This document shows, piece after piece, positions 43,825 through 53,300 of a DNA stretch of 64,000 bases. A model generated the notes under the pieces. That model did not search any database. It saw only the letters and a program-made list of their open reading frames with translations, and was not told the origin of the DNA. The stretch's first letter is position 1. Each line of letters begins with the position of its first letter. The stretch is from Sorangium cellulosum (GTDB lineage Bacteria > Myxococcota_A > Polyangia > Polyangiales > Polyangiaceae). Location: NCBI RefSeq assembly GCF_004135735.1, contig NZ_CP012670.1, positions 4,733,501 through 4,797,500 on the forward strand, written 5' to 3'. Both the position numbers and the translations under genes were made by a program.

Positions 43825-45648
43825 ATGGCGGCAAAGAAGACCCGAAAAACCGCGAAAAAAGACCGGAAGAGAGCGACCAAGGCCAGCGCGGCGAGCTCGA
43901 GGCGAGCGGCGTCGACGGCGCGGACGCGGAAGGCGAAACCTGCCGCCCGCCCGGCCGCGCGCAAGCCGAAGCGCAAGGCTGCGGCCTCTCGTCCTGCTGC
44001 CCGACGCACCTCCGCAGCCAAGGCCGCAAAGCGCCGGAAGACCACGACCAAGCGGACGACGGCCCGCAAGGCGGCGACCCCGGCGCGGCGCAAGACGACG
44101 CGCACGCCGGCCCGGACGACGACCCGCGCGAGCGCGAGGAAAAAGCCGGCGGCCAAGAAGGCGAAGAAGACGACGCGCGCCGCCGCGAAGCGGGCGAGCG
44201 CGACGAAGGCGAGGAAGACCGCCGCCGCCCGGACGAAGGCGAAGGCGAAGTCGACGCGAAGCGCGGCCAAGCTCAGGACCACCAAGGCCAGGGCGAAGAG
44301 CAAGGTCGCGAAGGTCAAGGCGCGGGCGGTGAAGGCCAAGGCCACGAAGGCCAGGGCCACGAAGGCCAAGGCTACGAAGGCCAGGGCCACGAAGGCCAGG
44401 GCCACGAAGGCCAGGACGACGCGGGCACGGGTCGCGAAGCCGAGGGCGGCCAAGACCAGGGTCGCCGCCGGACGGGCGCGCAGCACGAAGGCCACGAAGA
44501 CCAGGCTCGCGCGGGGCAAGGCCGCGAAGCCGAAGGCGGTCAGGAGGAAGGTCGCGGCGCGCTCCGAGCGGGCGCTCGCGGCGCCGACCGTGGAGCCGAG
44601 GAAGCTCCGGAAGAAGCTGCGCTCCGAGGAGCAGCCGAAGCTCAAGGAGAAGCTGAAGCTCAGGAACGGGGAGCAGGAAGCGCCGCTCGAGGCCGAGCGC
44701 CCGCGCCGGACGAGCGACAAGCCGCAGCGCGCGAGCGACAGGCCCGTTGCCGAGAAGAAGCTCGTGCGGCCGGGCGCCGGCAAGGTGAAGGGCGCCGGGG
44801 CGTCGATCGAGCGCCGGCGCACCCCGCTCCGGGAGACGCCGCGCGTGGTCACGCTGCCCCTCCCGATGCTGCCCCCGCCGCGGCGAGCCACCATCGAGGA
44901 GCGCAGCGCGATCATCGAGCAGCGGCTGAACGCGCAGACGGAGGAGTTCCGGCGGCGCTACGTCGATAGCCTCGATATGTCGTGGATTTACCACGACAGC
45001 GCGCTCGAAGGCGTGGTGTACACGTTCGAGGAGCTGCGCGCGGCGCTCACCGGCCCGGCCCCGCTCGTCGCGGACTCCAGCCTTCAGCCGACCTACGATG
45101 ACATCCGGCGTCACAAGGAGGCCATCGCGTATGTGCGTGAGCAGGGAGAGAACAAGCGCGCGCCGATCACCGTCGACTGCGTGAAGAAGCTCTACCTGAT
45201 CCTCCATCCGGAGGAGGGGGATCTCAAGACGGTGAAATACCGCAAGGACATCCCCCAGCACCGGCTGTACTTCCACGAGTACGCGCCGCCGGACAAGATC
45301 GCCTACAAGATGCGGCAGATCATCGACTGGCTGAACGATCCCGAGACGCGGAAGACGCGGAACGGCATCCGGATCGCGGCGCGCGCGCACTACGATCTGC
45401 TCCGGGTCTACCCGTTCCCGAACGACAGCGGCAAGGTCGCGAGGCTGTTCATGAACATGCTGCTGCTCCGCAGCGGTCTGCCCCCGTCGATCATCCACTC
45501 GACCGAGCGGCAGCGCTATTACGAAGCGCTGAAGGGCTCGGCGACGACCGTGCTCCAGATGGTGCAGGAGTCGGTGGAGAACGCCCTCGCGAGCGTCGAG
45601 AAGCTCCTCGATGAGCATGAGACGCGGAAACGCGCCTTCGTCAGCTGA
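43825..45648 (+). CDS. Histone-H1-like basic tail fused to a degenerate Fic domain
   Basis: A 607-residue protein. Residues 2 to ~330 are almost pure Lys, Arg, Ala and Thr (for example TKARATKAKATKAR), as in bacterial histone-H1-like proteins, so binding to DNA is expected. Residues ~360-600 are a Fic domain with an inhibitory helix DSALEG (391-396) of class II type. The catalytic motif HPFxxGNGRxxR is instead YPFPNDSGKVAR (529-540): His is Tyr, the G-N is D-S and the first Arg is Lys. AMP-transfer is therefore doubtful; it may be a pseudo-enzyme or use another chemistry. It is translationally coupled to nth by a 38 nt overlap. The ATG was chosen at the start of the basic tail. Confidence 0.7.
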   Translation: MAAKKTRKTAKKDRKRATKASAASSRRAASTARTRKAKPAARPAARKPKRKAAASRPAARRTSAAKAAKRRKTTTKRTTARKAATPARRKTTRTPARTTTRASARKKPAAKKAKKTTRAAAKRASATKARKTAAARTKAKAKSTRSAAKLRTTKARAKSKVAKVKARAVKAKATKARATKAKATKARATKARATKARTTRARVAKPRAAKTRVAAGRARSTKATKTRLARGKAAKPKAVRRKVAARSERALAAPTVEPRKLRKKLRSEEQPKLKEKLKLRNGEQEAPLEAERPRRTSDKPQRASDRPVAEKKLVRPGAGKVKGAGASIERRRTPLRETPRVVTLPLPMLPPPRRATIEERSAIIEQRLNAQTEEFRRRYVDSLDMSWIYHDSALEGVVYTFEELRAALTGPAPLVADSSLQPTYDDIRRHKEAIAYVREQGENKRAPITVDCVKKLYLILHPEEGDLKTVKYRKDIPQHRLYFHEYAPPDKIAYKMRQIIDWLNDPETRKTRNGIRIAARAHYDLLRVYPFPNDSGKVARLFMNMLLLRSGLPPSIIHSTERQRYYEALKGSATTVLQMVQESVENALASVEKLLDEHETRKRAFVS

Positions 45649-46654
45649 GACAGCGGAGCGCGGCGCCCGGAGGCCGGCGGCGGCGGGGGCGGCCCGCGCT
45701 CCGAAGCCGAAGCCTCGGACGCCGGCAGCCCCCGCGGCGTCGGCTCGCGCCCCGAAGCCGAAGCCTCGGACGCCGGCAGCCCCCGCGGCGTCGGCTCGCG
45801 CCCCGAAGCCGAAGCCTCGGACGCCGGCAGCCCCCGCGGCGTCGGCCCGCGCTCCGAAGGCCACGAAACCGGCGGTGCCCGCGGCGGGCGCCGGCCCCGC
45901 GCCGGCTCGCGCGCGGCCGGAGGCATCGCCCCAGGCCGTGTTCGCCCGGCTCCGCGCGCTGCACGCGGACGCGCACTGCGAGCTCGATCACCGGTCGCCC
46001 TTCGAGCTGCTCGTCGCGACGGTGCTCAGCGCCCAGACCACGGACGTCCTGGTCAACAAGGTGACGCCCCACCTGTTCGCCTCCTATCCCGACGCGCGGG
46101 CGCTCGCCGGCGCGGATCCCGCCGAGGTGGGCGCGCTCCTCAGGCGGCTCGGGATGGGCATGTTCAACCAGAAGGCCCGGAACATCGTGGGCCTCGCTCG
46201 GGGCCTCCTCGAGAGGCACGGCGGCGAGGTGCCGCGCTCGCTCGCCGAGCTCGTGAAGCTGCCAGGCGTCGGGCGCAAGACAGCGAATGTCGTGCTCGGC
46301 GTCGCGTTCGGGGCGCCGGAGGGCGTCGTGGTCGATACCCACGTGCAGCGCCTGTCGCAGCGGCTCGGGTGGACGAGGAGCGACAAGCCCGAGCAGATCG
46401 AGCGCGATCTCGTGGCCCTCTTCCCGCAGCGCGACTGGGATATGCTGTCCCACACGCTGATCTTCCACGGCCGCCGGCTCTGCTTCGCGAGGAAGCCCGC
46501 GTGCGGAGCCTGCGGCATCAACGACGTGTGCCCGGTCGCGTTCCGCGCGGAGCACGTGGGGAGAAAGCCCCCGCGCCCGCGCCGCCGCGATGCGCAGCAG
46601 GAGGCGACGGTCCCTGCGCGCAAGGTGGGAGTCGGGCGCACACGCGCGAGATAG
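45611..46654 (+). CDS. nth: Endonuclease III (HhH-GPD DNA glycosylase) with basic repeat tail
   Basis: Base-excision repair glycosylase/AP-lyase for oxidised pyrimidines, 347 residues. The catalytic core starts near 105: LPGVGRKTANV holds the catalytic lysine, VVDTHVQR the catalytic aspartate, and C-x6-C-x2-C-x5-C near 300 binds the [4Fe-4S] cluster. The first ~100 residues are a Pro/Lys/Ala repeat (APKPKPRTPAAPAASAR, three copies of a 51-bp unit) not found in the usual ~210-residue enzyme. It begins inside the pseudo-Fic gene (ATG 45611 or 45617), so both are made together. The basic tails of both proteins suggest a DNA-bound pair. Confidence 0.85.
   Translation: MSMRRGNAPSSAETAERGARRPAAAGAARAPKPKPRTPAAPAASARAPKPKPRTPAAPAASARAPKPKPRTPAAPAASARAPKATKPAVPAAGAGPAPARARPEASPQAVFARLRALHADAHCELDHRSPFELLVATVLSAQTTDVLVNKVTPHLFASYPDARALAGADPAEVGALLRRLGMGMFNQKARNIVGLARGLLERHGGEVPRSLAELVKLPGVGRKTANVVLGVAFGAPEGVVVDTHVQRLSQRLGWTRSDKPEQIERDLVALFPQRDWDMLSHTLIFHGRRLCFARKPACGACGINDVCPVAFRAEHVGRKPPRPRRRDAQQEATVPARKVGVGRTRAR
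45701..45853. repeat. Three 51-bp tandem repeats inside nth
   Basis: In-frame units with period 51 (ccgaagccgaag at 45701, 45752, 45803, degenerating at 45854). They code the Pro/Lys-rich tail of the glycosylase, 17 residues per unit. Confidence 0.85.
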
Positions 46655-46727
46655 GCCAGCCGGCGTCCGCCGCCTCGTCCGGCGCGCTGATTGCCCCGGC
46701 GCGGAGGACGCGGGGTACCATGAGGCC

Positions 46728-47021
46728 ATGAAGGCCCTGCACCTGCCCCTCGCCCTCGCCTGCCTCCTCGCCGCCGCGTGCAGCCCCATCGAGAAGGATC
46801 TCTGCGACTACAAGTGCGACTGCGAGGGGTGCAACGACCGTGAGTTCGAAGAGTGCCTCGATCGGTACGATCGCAGGTACGCCGATGCGGACTACCGCGG
46901 CTGCGCCCACCGGTACGACGCGCTCCTCGCCTGCGAGGACGACACGGCGATCTGCCGCGACTACAAGTGGGAGACGTCCTGCAAACCCGAGAGAGACGCC
47001 CTGGATCGGTGCATCGATTGA
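46728..47021 (+). CDS. Small cysteine-rich lipoprotein
   Basis: A 97-residue predicted lipoprotein: hydrophobic signal LHLPLALACLLAAAC with the lipobox cysteine near 18, then a mature part with nine more cysteines (first ones as CDYKCDCEGC) plus many Asp and Tyr. The cysteines could form disulphides or bind metal. No family is known to me. It starts 6 nt after a TACCAT box. It stands alone between nth and the convergent meaB. Confidence 0.65.
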   Translation: MKALHLPLALACLLAAACSPIEKDLCDYKCDCEGCNDREFEECLDRYDRRYADADYRGCAHRYDALLACEDDTAICRDYKWETSCKPERDALDRCID

Positions 47022-47173
47022 CCAGGCGCGGCGGGCGGGCGTCGCAAGCGGGCCGAGCCCGAGGCGGACGAGCGAGAAGGGCCGCCGGCTCTCCAGCGAG
47101 CGCGAGCGGCGGCCCGGACCGCGCCAGAGCCCGGCGGACGGCGCCTCTCCGCCTCGGGCCGCCGACGGACGGC

Positions 47174-48229
47174 TCAGGCCCCGGTGCCCGGCGCGACGGC
47201 GCCCGCACGGAACGCCTCGACGAGCTGCTCCGACGCCGTGTAGGGGTCGATCTCTCGCCGCGCGACGGCGCGCACGGCCGCGTCGAGCGCGGGCCCGAGC
47301 GCGGCGACCGCGGCGTCGGTGAGCGCGTCGCGGAGCTGCACGTGCATCGCCTCGCGGAGGCGCTCTTCCCGGCGCGCCGCGCCGGCCTCGGTCCCGAACA
47401 GCCACGCCCGGTGCGCCTCCAGCCGCGCCACGAGCGCCGCCACGCCCTCGTTGCGCGTGGCCACGGTCCGCACGATCGCGGGCACCCACGGCCCCTCGGG
47501 CGGCTCGCCGCCCGGAGCCGCCGGCTGCGCCGCGCGGGCGTGGAGCGCCGCCGCGCTGTGCCCGCGCGCCAGCCCGGTGGCCCTCGCCACCTCGCCGCCG
47601 AGGGCGATCATCAGCTCCAGGTCGCGCACCGCCGCGTCGGCCCCGTCCCTGTCGGCCTTGTTCACGGCGAAGACGTCGGCGCACTCCAGGATGCCGGCCT
47701 TGATCGCCTGCACCTCGTCGCCCATCCCCGGCGCCGCCACGACCAGGGTGGTGTGCGCCATGCGCGTGATCTCCAGCTCGTCCTGCCCGACCCCGACGGT
47801 CTCGACCAGCACGACGTCCGCGCCCCACGCGTCGAGCACCCGCGCGACGTCCGCCGCCGAGCGCGATAGCCCTCCGAGCGCGCCGCGGGTCGCCAGCGAC
47901 CGGATGAACACATCGGGATCGCCGAAATGGGCCTGCATGCGGATGCGATCGCCGAGGATGGCGCCGCCGGTGAACGGGCTCGTCGGATCGATCGCGACCA
48001 CGGCGACCCGGCGCCCCTGCTGCCGGAACGCGCCGATCAGCCGGTCGGTGAGCGTGCTCTTGCCCGCGCCGGGGTTGCCCGTGACGCCGACGACCCAGGC
48101 GCGGCCGGTATGGGGGAAGAGATCCTTCAGGATCGCGACGTGGTCGCCTGCGCGATCGTCGACGAGCCTCAAGGCCCGCGCCGTCGCGCGCGTGTCGCGT
48201 GCGAGGACCTTCTCTGCGAGCGGATGCAC
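47174..48229 (-). CDS. meaB: MeaB/ArgK-type GTPase, mutase chaperone
   Basis: G3E-type GTPase of 351 residues that loads B12 into methylmalonyl-CoA mutase and protects it. Walker A GNPGAGKST near 50, ID PTSPF switch block near 80, ETVGVGQDE near 145 and the G4 motif NKAD near 190 are all present. The start is GTG, 6 nt after a TAGACC box. Its partner mutase large subunit is coded at 34288, about 11 kb away in the window, rather than adjacent as is common. Confidence 0.92.
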   Translation of the reverse strand: MHPLAEKVLARDTRATARALRLVDDRAGDHVAILKDLFPHTGRAWVVGVTGNPGAGKSTLTDRLIGAFRQQGRRVAVVAIDPTSPFTGGAILGDRIRMQAHFGDPDVFIRSLATRGALGGLSRSAADVARVLDAWGADVVLVETVGVGQDELEITRMAHTTLVVAAPGMGDEVQAIKAGILECADVFAVNKADRDGADAAVRDLELMIALGGEVARATGLARGHSAAALHARAAQPAAPGGEPPEGPWVPAIVRTVATRNEGVAALVARLEAHRAWLFGTEAGAARREERLREAMHVQLRDALTDAAVAALGPALDAAVRAVARREIDPYTASEQLVEAFRAGAVAPGTGA

Positions 48230-48290
48230 CCGAGCGGTCTACGCGCGGCGATGCGAGGACACAACCGGGCGCGCGCGCTCTGGCCCTTCC

Positions 48291-48641
48291 CTACCTCGCC
48301 CCGCCGCCGGCCGTGCCGTCTCCAGCCTGGCCCCCCTCGCCGGCCTCCGCGCCGCCGGCCCCGCCCTCGCCGGCCTCCGCGCCGCCGGCCCCGCCCTCGC
48401 CGGCCTCGCCGCCGGCCCCGCCCTCGCCGGCCTCGCCGCCGGCCCCGCCCTCGCCGGCCTCCGCGCCGCCGGCCCCGCCCTCGCCGGCCTCCGCGCCGCC
48501 GGCCCCGCCTTGCCCGTCGGTCGGCGAGGCACCCCCCCCGGCCTCTCCTCGGTCCACCATCGGCCGCGTCTCGCCGCACGCGACGGCGAGGAGGGCAGAG
48601 AGCGTGATGCAAGCGGTGACGGCGAAGGCGCGATTCCACAT
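48291..48641 (-). CDS. Lipoprotein with Gly/Ala/Glu tandem repeats
   Basis: A 116-residue predicted lipoprotein. Signal LSALLAVAC has the lipobox cysteine near 22. The mature part from ~40 consists of GGAGGAEAGE or GGAGGEAGE units, coded by 30-nt and 27-nt tandem repeats (roughly 48338-48515). It is a low-complexity, flexible tether and could vary in length between strains. ATG 48641 fits the signal. The function is unknown. Confidence 0.6.
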   Translation of the reverse strand: MWNRAFAVTACITLSALLAVACGETRPMVDRGEAGGGASPTDGQGGAGGAEAGEGGAGGAEAGEGGAGGEAGEGGAGGEAGEGGAGGAEAGEGGAGGAEAGEGGQAGDGTAGGGAR

Positions 48642-48691
48642 GGCGCACGTTCTGGAACGGCGCGCCCGCGAAATCCAGCGGCGAGCTTCCG

Positions 48692-49480
48692 TCAGGGGGG
48701 CGCGGACCGGTCGAAGCGCTGCCACCGGCCGTCGATGAGCCGCTCGTGCGGCAGGTACCGCGCCTTGTAAACCAGCGGCGAGCATTTCTCGACGTACAGG
48801 CCGAGGTAGAGGTAACGCAGGCCCCAGGTGCGGCAGAGCTCCACCTGCTTCAGGATCGAGAAGACCCCCGGGCTCAGCGGCTCGAGCTCGGGGTCGTAGA
48901 AGGAGTAGACCGCCGACAGCGCGTCCTGCCCGCGGTCGACGATCGCGACCCCGACGAGGCGCCCTCCGATGTGGTAGCGCATCTCGAACGTCTCGCAGCA
49001 GCTGTCCACGAGGAACGCCTCGTAGCCGGCGGCGCCGAGGGGGCCGTCGTCGCGCATCAGCCCCCGGCCGTGCTTGTGCAGGTTGTACAGCGCGATCTTC
49101 TGCCGCGTGATCGTGGGCGGGCCGATCTCGATGTCGATCACCTGCTCGCCGCGGCGCAGCACCCGGCGCTGCGTGCGCCCGGGGACGAAGTCGCGCACGA
49201 CGATCCGGATCGGCTCGCAGGCGCGGCACGAGGGGCACTCGGTGCGGTAGAGCAGCTTGCCGTGGCGGCGGTTGCCAGCGGCCAGCCTGCGGTCGAACTC
49301 CGCGCGCGTGAGGGGCCGGATCGGCACCCGGAGCGGCATCCGCGCCTCGGCGCCGGGGAGGTACGGGCAGGGGCTCACCTCGTCGTGGACCGTGAGCTCG
49401 AGCGGAACCGCTACCTCGTCGCGCCGAGGGCGCTCCACGTCATGCCCCGATGCCGCCTCTCGCTCGCCCGATGACCCCAT
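48692..49480 (-). CDS. bpt: Bpt, aspartate/glutamate leucyl-tRNA-protein transferase (ATE family)
   Basis: Adds an amino acid from aminoacyl-tRNA to proteins with N-terminal Asp or Glu, an N-degron pathway step leading to ClpAP. 262 residues. The N-terminal cysteine-rich motif CPYLPG near 37, CPSCRACEP near 82, and the C-terminal block YLGLYVEKCSPLVYKARYLP are all typical. ATG 49480 is chosen since the upstream part of the frame lacks family similarity. It is coded divergently from yhbY, with a palindromic repeat between them. Confidence 0.88.
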   Translation of the reverse strand: MGSSGEREAASGHDVERPRRDEVAVPLELTVHDEVSPCPYLPGAEARMPLRVPIRPLTRAEFDRRLAAGNRRHGKLLYRTECPSCRACEPIRIVVRDFVPGRTQRRVLRRGEQVIDIEIGPPTITRQKIALYNLHKHGRGLMRDDGPLGAAGYEAFLVDSCCETFEMRYHIGGRLVGVAIVDRGQDALSAVYSFYDPELEPLSPGVFSILKQVELCRTWGLRYLYLGLYVEKCSPLVYKARYLPHERLIDGRWQRFDRSAPP

Positions 49481-49984
49481 GTCGCCGCTGATCCGAGCGC
49501 TCGAAGCCTCATCGAGACGCTGGCCGCCAGAGCCAGGGGAGGCGGTTTGTGCGGCCACGTCAAGCAAAACCCCGGGCGCGCCCCCCGCCGCGCGTCGCGC
49601 CGGTGTCCCCTGCACCCTTCGTCCGTCCGTTCCAGCCCTCTCCGGCCTCGTGCTTCGCCCCTTCCTTTACCCCTTCAACACACACATGCACATATTGACA
49701 CACGTCACTCGCGACGGCCTCCCCCGCAGCCCGTGTGGACGCTGGTGGTGCGGCCCTCTGGGGGCTCACCGGAAGGGCTGAAGTGCAGGCGAGCCACAAA
49801 AGGGGCTCGCCGGAACGCGAGCCCCGGAGGTGAGCCCCCACAGCGCCGCACCCCCCGGGCGCTCGCGCGCGCGCCGCCCCTTTCCCTCCTGCCCGCGGGC
49901 CGGTATGACGCCGCGCGCGCCCGCGAAGCGGCGGTCCCGGGAGGGCCCCGCCCGGCGCGAGCACCTCAAGAAAGGCCGGATGTT
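49481..49984. other. Divergent intergenic region between bpt and yhbY
   Basis: 504 nt. It contains palindrome copy 3 (49747-49852) and a locally AT-rich patch near 49670-49710 with a TTGACA hexamer (49695-49700) but no matching -10 box. No gene is visible. Confidence 0.5.
49747..49852. repeat. Large intergenic palindrome, copy 3 of 4 (inverted)
   Basis: Outer arms 49747-49770 and 49829-49852 pair at 22 of 24 positions around a 58 nt centre that, on the minus strand, aligns with copy 1. The inner stem is GGCGAGCC / GGCTCGCC: relative to copies 1 and 2 both partners of one base pair have changed (G-C to A-T), so pairing is kept. It lies upstream of yhbY and bpt. Confidence 0.88.
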
Positions 49985-50287
49985 TTGGACCTCACAGGAA
50001 AGCAGCGCCGCCACCTCCGGGCGCTGGGGCATCACCTCGACCCGGTCGTGCAGCTCGGCAAGGCCGGCCTCACCGACGGCGTCGTCGCGGCCGTCGACGC
50101 GGCGCTGGAGCAGCACGAGCTCGTGAAGATCCGCCTGGGCACCGAGTGCCCCGACGACCAGAGCGACGTCGCCGACACCCTCGCCGAGCGGCTCAACGCC
50201 GGGGTCGCGCAGCTCCTCGGCCGCACGATCCTGCTGTACCGGCGGCACCCGAAGGAGCCGAAGATCAAGCTGCCGCAGGGCAACTGA
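49985..50287 (+). CDS. yhbY: YhbY, CRS1/CRM-type RNA-binding protein
   Basis: A 100-residue CRM-domain protein linked to assembly of the large ribosomal subunit. It begins with DLTGKQRRHLRALGHHLDP and continues with VVQLGKAGLTDGVV and HELVKIRL, the usual CRM signature, and ends with GRTILLYRR. No ATG is available in this frame near the start; TTG 49985 with GAAAGG 9 nt upstream fits best. The longer frame is not conserved and would cover the palindrome. Confidence 0.85.
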   Translation: MDLTGKQRRHLRALGHHLDPVVQLGKAGLTDGVVAAVDAALEQHELVKIRLGTECPDDQSDVADTLAERLNAGVAQLLGRTILLYRRHPKEPKIKLPQGN

Positions 50288-50378
50288 CGGCGATCGCCCC
50301 CGGCCGCGCGGCGCGCCCGCGCGGCGGGAGCCGGCCCCGGGCGCGCCCCGGATCGCCGGGCCGCCCGGGGGGTCGCGG

Positions 50379-53300
50379 TCACACGTGCCGCAGCGCGGGG
50401 CGCTCCGAGAGCAGCTGATCGAGCCAGGCGTTCGACAGCTTCTCCTGCACCGTGTTGGCCCGGAGCCGCGCGGCGAGGTTCTTGAAGTCGACGTGGTCGA
50501 TCGGCTGATCCTGGTTGAAGCACGAGAAGATCAGCGTCTCCTTGCCGGTCTCCGGATCGACGTGGCGCTGGAGGCACTGCGCGCAGACCTCCTTCATCAT
50601 GCACTGCATCGGCGAGTTGATGCTCGCGATGCCCACGTGCTTCGGATCGAGGTGGGGCGCGAGCGCGCCGTGCCGCGCCTCGCGCACGGCGTTCATCATC
50701 TTGTCCGAGCCGATGGCGATGATGCGCCGGACCTCGGAGAGGCTCGCCAGCTCGCCGCCGATCCGGCGCTCCGCGTACGCCTTCATCGCCTGGACGATGT
50801 TGCCGCGGAAATGGCGATCCGTGGGCCGCCGCGGGGCGATCTCCGCGCCGCCGTCCGTGCACCAGATGACCTGATCGGTGGCCACCTCGATGTCGTCCTG
50901 CTTGAAGAGATCCTCGCCCCGCCGGTAGCCGGCGAAGTAGATGACCCGGGCGCCGCGCGCCTTGAGCGCCTTCGCGATCGAGAACAGCACGGCGTTGCCG
51001 AGCCCGCCGCCCGCGAGCAGCACGGTCTCTCCCTCGGGGATCTCCGTGGGCGTCCCGGTCGGCCCCATCACGACGACCTGCTCGCCGGGGCGCAGGGCCG
51101 CGAGCAGCCGGGACGACGCGCCCATCTCGAGCGCGATGAGCGAGAGCAGCCCCTTCTCCTTGTCGACCCACGCGCCGGTGAGCGCGAGCCCCTCCATCGC
51201 GAGCCGCGTCCCCCGGACCACCGGCGAGCGCACCTCGTAGTTCTGCAGGCGGTAGAACTGCCCGGGCTCGAACTTCCGCGCCGCCGCGGGCGCGCGCACG
51301 ACCACCTCGACGATGGTCGGCGTCAGCCGCACGACCCGCTCGACCACCGCGACGAAGTCGTGGTCGAGGCGGGCGAACAGGTCGCGCCTCCGCGCGTCGC
51401 GCGCCGCCTGCGGCTCCTCGCCGAGCCGCGCGAGGTCGCGCCGGAAGAGCGCGACGACGTGGGGGTACGCGTCCTTGGCGCTCGCCATCGCCCGCACGAC
51501 GCTCCCCGCGTAGTGCGGGTGGTTGTCGCCGTAGAAGCTCACCGCGTGCTCGCCGTCGTTGTAGCTCGTGAAGAAGCCCTCCCTCGGGTAGGCCGGCTCG
51601 ACCTTGAGCGCGCCGTCCTCGCCGACGTACGCGCGGTGCGGCTGGAAGAACTGCCGCCACTTGTCGAACGCGAACGACCCGGGCCGCTCCTTCTCGTACG
51701 TGACGTTGGGGCTCGTCCCGGCCGCCACGCACACGGTGCGGGCGGGGATCGTGACCGTCTCCCCCGCGCTCCGCCACTTGCCGTCCGCGAGCTCCTGGCG
51801 CTCGAACACGAGCGACGCCACCGCCCCGCGCTCGTCGAGCACCGCCTCGACCGGGGCGAGGTTCTCGATGTAGCGGATCCCCTCCTCGAGCGACTTGGCG
51901 ACCTCCTCGTGGTTCAGGCGGTAGGCCGGCGAGTCGATGAGCCGCTTGCGGTACACCAGCGAGACGCCGCCCCACGCGTCGATGAGCGGCTGGAACCGCG
52001 GCGGCCGCCCCTCGCGCGCGGCGCGCGCGCGCTCGTCGCGGATCTCCTCGGCGTGGCGCCGCTGCTCGGCGAGGAACTCCCGCTCCTCCTCGTCGAACAT
52101 CGCGAGCACGGACGCCTCGCCGCGCTCGGCGATGAGCGCGTCGAGCCGGTCGGCCGTCTTCTCGACCTGCACGACGTAGTACGCGGCGAGCTCGGTCGCG
52201 GTGTCGATCGCCGTCAGGCCGCCGCCGATCACCACCGCCGGCAGGCGCACCTGCAGGTTCGCGAGCGCCGAGCGCTTGTAGGCGCCGGTCAACTGGAGCG
52301 CCATCAGGAAGTCCGAGGCCTTGCGGATGCCGCGCGCGAGGTTGTTCTTGAGCGGGATGATCGTCGGCCTCCCCGCGCCCGCCGCGATCGCGACGTGGTG
52401 GAAGCCGAGCCGGAAGGCGTCCTCCAGGTCGATCGTCCCGCCGAACCGCACGCCCCCGTAGATCCGGAGCAGCCGCTGCCGCGCGAGCGTGATGTAGAGG
52501 ACGGTGAGGAAGTTCTTGTCCCACCGCACCGTGATCCCGTACTCGCTCACGCCGCCGAAGCCGAGCAGGACGCGCTCGTCGAGCTCGGTGTAGAGCCTCC
52601 TGAAATCCTTGATCGGCCGCGGCGGGCGCGCCTCGTCGCCCGTGAGCTCGACCGGCAAGGGCTCGATCTTCAGCCCGTCGATCGCCGCGCACGCGAAGCC
52701 CTCGCGCGTGAGGTGGTGCGACAGCGTGTAGCCGGCCGGGCCGAGGCCGACGACCAGCACGTTCTTGCCGTTGTACGGCAGCGCGTGCGGCCGCAGCACG
52801 TCGAGCGGGTTCCACCGCGTGAGCAGCCCGTAGATCTCGAGGCCCCACGGGAGCGCGAGCACGTCCGTGAGCACCGCCGTCTCGACCTGCGGGATGTCGA
52901 CCGGATCCTGCTTCTGGAAGACGCACGCCTTCATGCAGTCGTTGCAGATGCGGTGCCCGGTGCCCGGCGCCATCGGGTTGTCGATGCAGACGAGCGCGAG
53001 CGCGGCGAGCGCGTCGCCCCGCGCCCGCATGGAGTGCATCTCGCTGATCTTCTCGTTGAGCGGGCAGCCGCGCAGCTCGACGCCGAGCGGGTTCGCCTTG
53101 ATCGCCCCGGTCTTGTCGCGCAGGCCCTTCGAGCACGAGTCCTTGTCGCGGTCGTGGCAGAGCAGGCAATAGTCGACCTGACCCTCGACCTCGCGGGCGC
53201 CGGCGCGCCGATCGGTCAGCGTGAAGCCGTCGCGGTCCCGGCGCTCGTGCTCCGGCCCGACGAGGAGCTCGGCCGAGCTCGCGCCGCCGTTCAGGCCCTT

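Noticed and set aside
49695-49700. TTGACA as promoter of yhbY.
   Set aside because: No -10 hexamer at 16-19 nt, and the palindrome lies between it and the gene.
49547-49984. N-terminal extension of YhbY in frame from 49547.
   Set aside because: It would translate the palindrome; the CRM fold begins at 49985 and the extension is Arg/Pro-rich noise.
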